The translations under genes were made by a program, and so were the position numbers. This document shows positions 8,075 to 13,632 of a stretch of DNA of 13,632 nucleotides, in pieces. This stretch comes from Firmicutes bacterium UBA4981 (GTDB lineage: Bacteria > Bacillota > SHA-98 > UBA4971). Numbering within the stretch: the first letter of the stretch is position 1; each line of letters begins with the position of its first letter. A model generated the notes under the pieces. The model had not been told where the DNA came from, made no database searches, and saw only the letters and a program-made list of their open reading frames with translations. The stretch is taken from contig DGZL01000139.1 of assembly GCA_002398515.1 (NCBI GenBank), positions 2,324 to 15,955 of the forward strand, written 5' to 3'.

Positions 8075-8107
8075 AATTGATGAAGTGACTTGGAAGGGGA
8101 AAAGGTA

Positions 8108-8581
8108 TTGGACATCGCTCTGGATTGGCTACGTCTTTCTGACTCCAGGGAAGCCTTGGTTTTTGTTACAGCAATGCTTCCTGTAGTTGAATTAAGAGGC
8201 GCTATACCTCTTGGATTATCTCTAGGAATGAACCCTATCGAAGCATACCTCTTGAGCGTCCTGGGAAACCTTGTGCCGGTCATTCCGGTTATGCTTTTCC
8301 TGCGCTATGTTGCAGGCCGGCTCCGCAGGTTTACGTGGTTCCGGCAGGCAAGTGACAGGTTTTTCAAAAGAGTGAAGGCCCGCAGCCAAGTGGTCCGGCG
8401 CTACGGACCCTTGGGACTTGTATTGTTCGTCGCTGTTCCCTTGCCGTCAACCGGTGCATGGACAGCGTCAATTGCCGCCTTCCTCCTGGGCATCAGAATA
8501 AGACATGCTTTTCTTGCGATTTCCGTAGGCACCCTGCTGGCGGGAGCTATTGTGACTTACTTCAGCTGCCAGGTTCTGTGA
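8108..8581 (+). CDS. Small multidrug export family membrane protein (PF06695/COG2426)
   Basis: 157 aa from TTG 8108, or 163 aa from TTG 8090. The first is preferred because AAGGGGA at 8094-8100 lies seven bases upstream, whereas 8090 has almost no ribosome binding site. The protein is hydrophobic with about four membrane segments. It carries family signatures from memory: VVELRGAIPLGLSLGMNPIE, LLSVLGNLVPVIPVM, RRYGPLGLVLFVAVPLPSTG followed by AWTASIAAFLLGI, and a last helix AFLAISVGTLLAGAIVTYFS. The 'small multidrug export' name is historical; the true substrate is not established for the family and cannot be read here. It is a stand-alone gene between the Tad and purine operons with no evident functional link to either. 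Confidence 0.85.
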   Translation: MDIALDWLRLSDSREALVFVTAMLPVVELRGAIPLGLSLGMNPIEAYLLSVLGNLVPVIPVMLFLRYVAGRLRRFTWFRQASDRFFKRVKARSQVVRRYGPLGLVLFVAVPLPSTGAWTASIAAFLLGIRIRHAFLAISVGTLLAGAIVTYFSCQVL

Positions 8582-8614
8582 AGAGGACTGTTGAGACGAC
8601 GATTGATCACGATC

Positions 8615-8644
8615 TTGACATGCCTCGGAAGGGTATGATATGTT
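8615..8644 (+). promoter_or_regulatory. Candidate sigma-A type promoter upstream of the purE leader (distal)
   Basis: A perfect -35 TTGACA at 8615-8620 is followed after 18 bp by TATGTT at 8639-8644. TATGAT at 8634-8639 is a better -10 but sits only 13 bp away. If used, the leader RNA would run about 320 bases to purE and include the inverted repeat and the riboswitch. It is one of two candidate promoters here. Confidence 0.35.
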
Positions 8645-8657
8645 GGTTCCAGAGGTA

Positions 8658-8674
8658 TTGCTAGTAGTTAGCAA
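8658..8674. promoter_or_regulatory. Perfect inverted repeat TTGCTA-N5-TAGCAA, possible operator or hairpin
   Basis: TTGCTA-gtagt-TAGCAA is a 17-bp dyad directly upstream of the proximal candidate promoter (-35 region near 8682) and downstream of the distal one. There is no T-run after it, so terminator function is unlikely. Size and symmetry fit a binding site for a dimeric regulator, but no matching known operator was recognised. Confidence 0.3.
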
Positions 8675-8681
8675 AGACGGT

Positions 8682-8708
8682 TTGTACAGGAAATTGACAT
8701 GATAATAT
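8682..8708 (+). promoter_or_regulatory. Candidate extended -10 promoter of the purE operon (proximal)
   Basis: TGA-TAATAT at 8700-8708 fits an extended -10 element, with a weak -35 TTGTAC at 8682-8687 (15-bp spacer). Transcription would start near 8715, just before the leader hairpin at 8722-8765 and the riboswitch, which is a sensible arrangement. Consensus-based only. Confidence 0.35.
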
Positions 8709-8721
8709 GTGACATCGGCAG

Positions 8722-8765
8722 AGTCGGCGCGGCATGTTTCACTGTGATGGGGTAGTAGGCCGACT
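8722..8765 (+). other. Leader stem-loop upstream of the riboswitch aptamer
   Basis: AGTCGGC at 8722-8728 pairs perfectly with GCCGACT at 8759-8765, closing a 30-base interior that contains small internal complementarities (TCAC-t-GTGA at 8739-8747). It ends only a few bases before the aptamer. It lacks the conserved bases of a purine riboswitch (no TATAA, TCTACC and GTA arrangement), so no tandem guanine aptamer is claimed. It may be a structural or unassigned regulatory element. Confidence 0.35.
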
Positions 8766-8770
8766 GATGC

Positions 8771-8900
8771 ACGAGGGAAAGTGCGCCTAGGGTTCCACCT
8801 GCGTGTTTCCGGTTTGAGGCGGGGTTCGGTCCAAGCGGCGCAGGCCTGCATTTTGCAGCGCTACACCGGCTAGGGATAAAAGCCCCGGCGGATAGGTTTC
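8771..8900 (+). promoter_or_regulatory. ykkC-class riboswitch aptamer, subtype 2, probably PRPP-sensing
   Basis: The conserved ykkC blocks are present in order: GGGAAAGTGCGCCTAGGGTT at 8775-8794, CGGTCCAAGCGGCGCAGG at 8827-8844, and CACCGGCTAGGGATAAAAGC starting at 8864 and continuing to GCGGATAGGTTTC. Visible pairing includes TGCGCC (8782-8787) with GGCGCA (8837-8842), a CTGCA/TGCAG hairpin (8846-8858), and GGCT (8868-8871) with AGCC (8881-8884). The extended 'AAGCGGCGCAGG' segment fits subtype 2 (ppGpp, PRPP or ADP/dADP sensors) better than the guanidine-I form with its GAGAG. Purine genes follow directly, and PRPP riboswitches are known upstream of purine operons in Bacillota, so PRPP (2b) is the best call. 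Aptamer limits are approximate. The ligand is inferred from context and not proven by the bases. Confidence 0.85.
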
Positions 8901-8933
8901 ACTCGAAACCTATTTGCCGGGGCTAATTATTTT
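8881..8933 (+). terminator. Riboswitch-controlled intrinsic terminator (expression platform)
   Basis: An uninterrupted 20-bp stem (8881-8900 with 8905-8924, including two G-U pairs) closes on the loop ACTC and is followed by AATTATTTT. The 5' arm is the 3' strand of the aptamer (AGCCCCGGCGGATAGGTTTC), so aptamer and terminator cannot form together. Ligand binding should therefore prevent termination, an ON switch, in agreement with known PRPP riboswitches. The terminator ends 39 bases before the purE start. Confidence 0.88.
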
Positions 8934-8972
8934 CCAGGCGGAGATAACTATTTTAGACAGGAGGGATCAGAG

Positions 8973-9494
8973 ATGGAGCTGAGAGGAGCAGGAACAAGCA
9001 GTATCAAGGCCTTGGTTATGATGGGGAGCGATTCCGATCTTGAGATTATGCGTGAGTGCATAGTTACACTCGAAGCTTTTGGTGTCGCGCATGAGGTCGT
9101 GGTTGCCTCAGCGCACCGGTCTCTTCACCGCGTGATTTCGACGGTAAGGGAAGCTGAGGAGCAAGGCGTAAAAGTCATAATCGCGGCAGCAGGCGGTGCA
9201 GCTCACCTGGCAGGTGTGGTAGCGGGCATGACTGTTGTCCCTGTGATAGGCGTGCCTTGCGGAAATTCCCCGTTGTCCGGCGTTGATGCGCTTTATTCCA
9301 CCGTTCAGATGCCTCCCGGGATTCCAGTGGCTTGTGTCGGAGTGAATGCATCGAAGAATGCCGGTCTTCTTGCTATTGGAATCCTTGCTCAAATGGACCC
9401 GGTGCTTCATCGTGCATTGGTTGACTACAGAGCCGGCCTTGCCCAAGAGGTTGAGGAGAAACATGAGCGTGTCACGAAGGCGCTTCGTGGTTGA
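8973..9494 (+). CDS. purE: N5-carboxyaminoimidazole ribonucleotide mutase PurE
   Basis: 173 aa, a class I PurE that moves the carboxyl group of N5-CAIR to give CAIR in purine synthesis; it usually works with PurK. The phosphate-binding motif is MGSDSD (G18-D22), the catalytic histidine is H48 in SAHRS, and the Gly-rich loop AAAGGAAHLAGVVAGMTVVP carries H78. Further signatures are VIGVPCGNSPLSGVDALYST and VQMPPGIPVACVGVNASKNA followed by GLLA. The ATG is seven bases after GGAGGG (8960-8965). About ten extra residues precede the usual start of the family, so a later start cannot be excluded, but the ribosome binding site supports this one. It is the first gene behind the riboswitch terminator. 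No purK is in view. Confidence 0.95.
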   Translation: MELRGAGTSSIKALVMMGSDSDLEIMRECIVTLEAFGVAHEVVVASAHRSLHRVISTVREAEEQGVKVIIAAAGGAAHLAGVVAGMTVVPVIGVPCGNSPLSGVDALYSTVQMPPGIPVACVGVNASKNAGLLAIGILAQMDPVLHRALVDYRAGLAQEVEEKHERVTKALRG

Positions 9495-9545
9495 TTGAAG
9501 ATATCTATTCTTATTGAATAGGGGGCGTAGAGGTTGGAGCAAGAA

Positions 9546-11795
9546 ATGTGGCGTGAAATGGGCCTTTCGAGAGACGAATATGGCAGCATCGTGAGTATCC
9601 TGGGACGGGTACCCAACAAGGTAGAACTAGGGATGTTTGCAGCCATGTGGTCAGAACACTGTAGCTACAAGAATTCCAAAGAGATGTTACGTCTCTTCCC
9701 CACGTCAGGGGACAGAGTCATTCAAGGCCCCGGTGAGAATGCAGGGGCCATGGATATCGGCGATGGGCTGGCCGTTGTGTTCAAGATAGAAAGCCATAAC
9801 CATCCGTCTGCCGTGGAACCGTTTCAAGGTGCAGCAACAGGTGTCGGCGGCATTGTCCGGGATGTGCTTGCCATGGGCGCGGAACCCATTGCGCTTTTGG
9901 GTGTCTTGAGGGCGGGACCTGTCTCTGATAAACGATCCAGGTGGATCCTGCGACGTGCCACAGACGGCATGACGTGGTATGGAGATGCGTTGGGTATCCC
10001 CGCAGTCGGAGGGGACCTGGCAACCCATGAGAGTTTCAGAGAGAATCCGCTGGTAAACGCTATGTGTGTCGGCATCGTGAAGATATCCTCTATGAAAAAG
10101 TCTGCAGCCCGAGGACTGGGCAACCCTGTCATCGTGGTAGGCGCGCGCACCGGGCGAGACGGTATCCAGGGAGCAGCTTTTGCGTCTCAGGAGATTGCGC
10201 CAGAAGTCCGGGCAGGCGGCGAAGCGCTTCAAATTGGGGATTCCAGGTTGGGACAGGCCCTTAAGGAGGCATGTCTTGAGCTTTACGATGTCCTTGGCGA
10301 CTCCCTTATGGGGATTCAGGATATGGGGGCAGCAGGCCTCACGTGTTCATCAGCTGAGATGGCGTCCAAAGGTGACGTTGGGATGGAGATCGATGTCAGC
10401 CGCGTGCCCAGGCGCGAAGAAGGCATGACTCCGTATGAAGTCTTGCTGTCCGAATCCCAAGAGAGAATGCTTGTTGTGGTGCCCCCGGGCAGAGAGGCTG
10501 ACGTCATCAGGGTATTCCGGAAGTGGGGGCTGGAAGCTGAGGTGGCAGGCAAAGTCACCGGTGACGGTATCCTGCGTGTGACAGACGGAACGACCCCTGT
10601 GGCAGAAGTGCCTGCAAAAGCCCTTACGGAAATGGCCCCCTGCTACAGCAGGGAGATGCGGGAACCTGCTTTGCCGAAAATGAAGTCTGCCCGGGATGTG
10701 TTGGATGTGCCTGAGCCTTCCGACTACCGGGACGCGTTAAGACTCGTTCTTTCATCCCCGAAAATTGCATGTAAAGGATGGCTGGGAGGGCAGGCTTCAG
10801 CCGAGAATGACGCAACGAACGTGGATTATATTTTGTGCGGCCCTGGAGCACAAGTGGTTCGTGTGCCCGGAACAAGTAAGGGATTAGCTGCGACATGTGA
10901 GGTTAACTCACTTTACTGCAGCCTCGATCCTTGGCAAGGCGCAGCCCATGCTGTAGCTGAGGCAGCCAGAAACCTGGTCGCCTGCGGTGCAGTCCCGCTT
11001 GGAATCACAGATTGTCTGAACTTCGGGAGTCCTGAAAATCCTGAAGTGATGTGGCAGTTCAAGAAGGCGGTCGAAGGGATGTCCGCTGCTTGTAAAGCCT
11101 TGAACGTCCCTGTTACAGGGGGTAACGTCAGCTTCTATAACGAATCCGAAGGCGTCTCCGTCCACCCGACACCTGCAGTAGGCATGGTAGGCCTGGTGGA
11201 GGATATGGAAAACGTCATTACATCCGGGTTCAAGCAGGAGGGAGACGTAGTCGCTGTCTTTGGGCGCACTGAACCTGAGATTGGCGCAAGCGAATACCTT
11301 GCACAAGTGCACGGGATCGAAGGAGGACAGGTGCCCCGCATAGACCTTGAGGCTGAAGAAGCCCTGCTCAATCTCGTCAAGCTCTTGACCTCAAGACGAC
11401 TTCTTTCGTCATCAAGAGGCATTTCCGAAGGAGGCATCGCTGCAGGGTTGGCAGACGCATGTGTGCTAGGGGACATCGGGGCCGAAGTGACCCTTGACGG
11501 CATGCGGTTGGATCGTTACTTGTTCAGTGAGTCAGGCGCACGCATGCTTGTGTCCTTTGACCCATCGGGTCTTCGAGACGTGGAGGCTATGGCAAGAGCG
11601 GAAAACGTGCCCCTGTCAGTTATCGGTAAGGTCGGCGGACAGAGCCTTGTAATCCGGAGAAGCCGACAGCCACGTCCGACTGCGCGCTCGGGAGATGCGG
11701 CCGGAAGCGCAGGAGAAAATGCCATAGAGATTCGGGTCTGTGACATATCACGGATCTACCGGGAGGCGCGCTCATGGCTAGAGGAAGAAGACTAG
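9546..11795 (+). CDS. purL: Phosphoribosylformylglycinamidine synthase subunit PurL (small form)
   Basis: 749 aa from ATG 9546, or 753 aa from TTG 9534. ATG is preferred because GGAG at 9536-9539 lies six bases before it. It catalyses the ATP-dependent conversion of FGAR to FGAM, receiving ammonia from PurQ with PurS. Signatures are the N-terminal MWSEHCSYKNS (catalytic His38), FKIESHNHPSAVEPFQGAAT followed by GVGGIVRDV, IQDMGAAGLTCSSAEMASKG, LLSESQERML and PVTGGNVSFYNES. The length and the absence of a C-terminal class I glutaminase domain show the small Bacillus/Thermotoga type, not the 1,300-residue enterobacterial enzyme. PurS and PurQ, which it needs, are not encoded beside it as they usually are in Bacillota. 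Its last 22 bases overlap the purF start. A short Ala/Gly-rich loop precedes the C-terminal helix. Confidence 0.95.
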   Translation: MWREMGLSRDEYGSIVSILGRVPNKVELGMFAAMWSEHCSYKNSKEMLRLFPTSGDRVIQGPGENAGAMDIGDGLAVVFKIESHNHPSAVEPFQGAATGVGGIVRDVLAMGAEPIALLGVLRAGPVSDKRSRWILRRATDGMTWYGDALGIPAVGGDLATHESFRENPLVNAMCVGIVKISSMKKSAARGLGNPVIVVGARTGRDGIQGAAFASQEIAPEVRAGGEALQIGDSRLGQALKEACLELYDVLGDSLMGIQDMGAAGLTCSSAEMASKGDVGMEIDVSRVPRREEGMTPYEVLLSESQERMLVVVPPGREADVIRVFRKWGLEAEVAGKVTGDGILRVTDGTTPVAEVPAKALTEMAPCYSREMREPALPKMKSARDVLDVPEPSDYRDALRLVLSSPKIACKGWLGGQASAENDATNVDYILCGPGAQVVRVPGTSKGLAATCEVNSLYCSLDPWQGAAHAVAEAARNLVACGAVPLGITDCLNFGSPENPEVMWQFKKAVEGMSAACKALNVPVTGGNVSFYNESEGVSVHPTPAVGMVGLVEDMENVITSGFKQEGDVVAVFGRTEPEIGASEYLAQVHGIEGGQVPRIDLEAEEALLNLVKLLTSRRLLSSSRGISEGGIAAGLADACVLGDIGAEVTLDGMRLDRYLFSESGARMLVSFDPSGLRDVEAMARAENVPLSVIGKVGGQSLVIRRSRQPRPTARSGDAAGSAGENAIEIRVCDISRIYREARSWLEEED

Positions 11796-13632
11796 CGTCA
11801 CCTGGGTGGCGTGAGCTGCCTGAGTGGCATGAACGCTGCGGGGTTGTCGGGATTATCTGCCAGGACGCATCCGCTGCTGAACGTGGCATGTACAGCCTCC
11901 AGGCGCTTCAGCATCGAGGCCAGGAAAGCGCAGGAATCGCTTGCGCGTCACCGGGCGAAGGGATCCGACTGCATAAAGGGATGGGCCTGGTGTCAGAGGT
12001 GTTTAACCAAGGCGCAGTAGGAAGGCTGAATGGAAACATAGCAATAGGCCACGTGCTCTACTCAAAAGGTGGCTTAAGTGGGGTATCAGACGCGGAACCT
12101 CTCCTGTTCCATTACCCCTGGGGAGATGTTGCAATCGCCACAAACGGTTCATTGGTGAACGCAGAAGAGCTCCGCGCTTCCTTGGGAGCAGCAGGCGCCG
12201 CGTTCCAAACCACATCTGACGCGGAACTCATCGGGTGCCTGCTTGCGAAGCATGGCAGTGAAAGCCTGGAAAACAAAGTCAGGCAGTGCATGATGGAGCT
12301 TGAAGGCGCGTATTCTGCTGTGATTATGACTCGAGGGACACTTGTTGCGATGAGGGATCCCGGAGGGTTCAGGCCATTGTGTCTCGGCAAGTTTCCCGGA
12401 GGCTGGGCAGTTGCATCTGAATCTTGCGCGCTTGACGTTATCGGAGCGGAACTCCTTGGCCAGGTGGAACCAGGGGAGATAGTAATCATAGACAAAGAAG
12501 GCCTGCGCAAAGCAGAGGGCAGGCCCTGCTCAGGGAGATCCATGTGTATCTTCGAATACGTGTATTTCGCAAGGCCTGACAGTATCATCGAAGGTGTCAA
12601 CGTAAGTCAGGCACGACACGAGATGGGTCGGATGCTTGCCAGGGAACACAAGGTCAAGGCAGACATCGTAGTCCCTGTGCCTGAGGCGGGAGTTGAGGCA
12701 GGCTTGGGATTTGCCCGCGAGAGCGGAATACCGTTTGAATACGGCCTTGTCAGAAACCGCTACTTAGGCAGGACATTCATCCGGCCGGAACCCGGCGCGC
12801 GACGCCTTGGGGTGAGACTGAAGCTAAATGCAGTTCGCCAAGCGGTTAACGGTAAGCATGTGTTGGTTGTTGATGACTCAATTGTGAGAGGCACGACCAG
12901 CACCAGATTAGTGAGGCTCCTCAGGGAAGCCGGGGCAAAGAGCGTAGGCCTTATGATAGCCTCTCCGCCTGTCACTCACCCATGCTACTACGGTATTGGC
13001 ACAACCCTGGCAAACGATGAATGCTTGGCAGCTTCAAACGGGGCAAGTTCAGTCCTTAGGATGACCGGGGCGGATAGCCTGAATTATCTGAGCCGTGAAG
13101 GTTTGCTCGAGGCAATGAAAAACGCAGGCGCGCGTGATATGGGTTTCTGCCTCGGTTGTTTCGATGGTTGCTACCCGGTGGTGGCGTCGGGGAGATCCGA
13201 AAAACCCGAGACCCCAGATGAATTTGAGAGCCTTGAGGGATCGGGAGACTCCGAGAAATCCGAGAAGGCAGGCACGGGGAAAGAAGAGCGGGCGACGTAC
13301 GCAGCAGCCGGAGTGGACATCGACCGAGGGATGAAATCTGTTGAGCTCATCAAGGACGTCCTTGAGAGGATGCCTTCTGACCGCTTTATCAGCGGACTGG
13401 GTGGATTCGGAGGCAGCTTTGTATTGGATGCCGGAGGGTCTGAGGATATTGTGCTCGTGGCCGGGACTGACGGGGTGGGAACCAAGCTTCGTATTGCTAT
13501 AGAGGCAAACAGGCATGACACTATCGGGATTGACGCGGTTGCCATGTGTGTAAACGATGTAATCACATCAGGAGCAAAACCCCTCTTCTTCCTGGATTAC
13601 CTTGCACAAGGCAGGATTGAGCCTGAGAAGGT
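11774..13632 (+). CDS. Amidophosphoribosyltransferase fused to AIR synthetase (PurF-PurM), 3' truncated
   Basis: One open frame of 619 visible residues runs off the window. The ATG at 11774 lies inside the end of purL, seven bases after GGGAGG (11761-11766). Residues 1-21 are a probable propeptide before Cys22 (CGVVGII), the N-terminal nucleophile of the glutaminase. LQALQHRGQESAG and the PRPP loop VVDDSIVRGTTS (D367, D368) follow. C258, C404, C459 and C462 match the 4Fe-4S ligands of the Bacillus enzyme; counted from the nucleophile they are at 237, 383, 438 and 441, within one of the Bacillus positions. PurF normally ends after CLGCFDGCYPV. Here a Ser/Glu/Lys/Gly-rich linker (about 472-511) leads without a stop into PurM from about residue 512 (AGVDIDRGM, GLGGFGG, GTDGVGTKL, IDAVAMCVNDV, FFLDYLA). 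PurF makes phosphoribosylamine from PRPP and glutamine; PurM closes the AIR ring four steps later. Internal initiation of PurM remains possible. Confidence 0.93.
   Translation, partial: MARGRRLASPGWRELPEWHERCGVVGIICQDASAAERGMYSLQALQHRGQESAGIACASPGEGIRLHKGMGLVSEVFNQGAVGRLNGNIAIGHVLYSKGGLSGVSDAEPLLFHYPWGDVAIATNGSLVNAEELRASLGAAGAAFQTTSDAELIGCLLAKHGSESLENKVRQCMMELEGAYSAVIMTRGTLVAMRDPGGFRPLCLGKFPGGWAVASESCALDVIGAELLGQVEPGEIVIIDKEGLRKAEGRPCSGRSMCIFEYVYFARPDSIIEGVNVSQARHEMGRMLAREHKVKADIVVPVPEAGVEAGLGFARESGIPFEYGLVRNRYLGRTFIRPEPGARRLGVRLKLNAVRQAVNGKHVLVVDDSIVRGTTSTRLVRLLREAGAKSVGLMIASPPVTHPCYYGIGTTLANDECLAASNGASSVLRMTGADSLNYLSREGLLEAMKNAGARDMGFCLGCFDGCYPVVASGRSEKPETPDEFESLEGSGDSEKSEKAGTGKEERATYAAAGVDIDRGMKSVELIKDVLERMPSDRFISGLGGFGGSFVLDAGGSEDIVLVAGTDGVGTKLRIAIEANRHDTIGIDAVAMCVNDVITSGAKPLFFLDYLAQGRIEPEK

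Noticed and set aside
8582..8770. Tandem guanine (purine) riboswitch upstream of the PRPP-type aptamer
   Set aside because: Such tandems are known, so I looked for the conserved TATAA, TCTACC and terminal GTA pattern and did not find it.
11811..12020. Open frame of 69 codons after purL, with GTG 11811 as an alternative gene start
   Set aside because: It is in a different phase from the PurF motifs. The frame with CGVVGII and LQALQHRGQESAG goes back to ATG 11774.
1..13632. CRISPR array, insertion sequence, tRNA or rRNA gene, phage or toxin-antitoxin module
   Set aside because: No direct-repeat arrays, transposase motifs, terminal inverted repeats, tRNA-like cloverleaf or rRNA segments were seen. 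Nearly all of the window is explained by the Tad and purine operons.

Overview
The window looks like a stretch of a Bacillota (Firmicutes, clostridia-like) chromosome of intermediate GC content. The reasons are strong GGAGG-type ribosome binding sites, frequent GTG and TTG starts, the Gram-positive form of purine genes (small PurL without a glutaminase domain, and a Bacillus-type Fe-S PurF), a ykkC-class riboswitch in front of purE, and a Tad operon in which TadZ carries a full receiver domain. The Tad operon also encodes a secretin. That would fit a diderm Bacillota lineage, but the sequence alone does not fix the genus. All convincing genes are on the + strand.

Positions 1-8003 hold the 3' part of a Tad/Flp (type IVc) pilus operon. 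In order these are the end of a TadG-like protein, CpaB, a CpaC-type secretin with four BON-like modules, TadZ/CpaE (receiver plus MinD-like ATPase), the TadA/CpaF motor ATPase, and the inner-membrane platform proteins TadB and TadC. Spacing is tight, with one start/stop overlap, so they are probably co-transcribed. The Flp pilin and prepilin peptidase are not in view and probably lie upstream.

Positions 8004-8581 hold a short intergenic region with a candidate extended -10 promoter and a small membrane protein of the 'small multidrug export' family (PF06695/COG2426).

Positions 8582-8972 are non-coding and rich in signals: an inverted repeat, candidate promoters, a leader hairpin, and a ykkC subtype-2 riboswitch aptamer. 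The 3' strand of the aptamer is also the 5' arm of a perfect 20-bp terminator hairpin. Because purine genes follow, the most likely ligand is PRPP. PRPP binding would then block the terminator and turn the operon on.

Positions 8973-13632 hold the purine operon purE - purL - purF::purM. The last gene runs off the window. It is a single uninterrupted reading frame joining a complete Fe-S amidophosphoribosyltransferase to an AIR synthetase through a charged linker of about 40 residues. This PurF-PurM fusion, expressed under a probable PRPP sensor, is the most unusual thing in the window.
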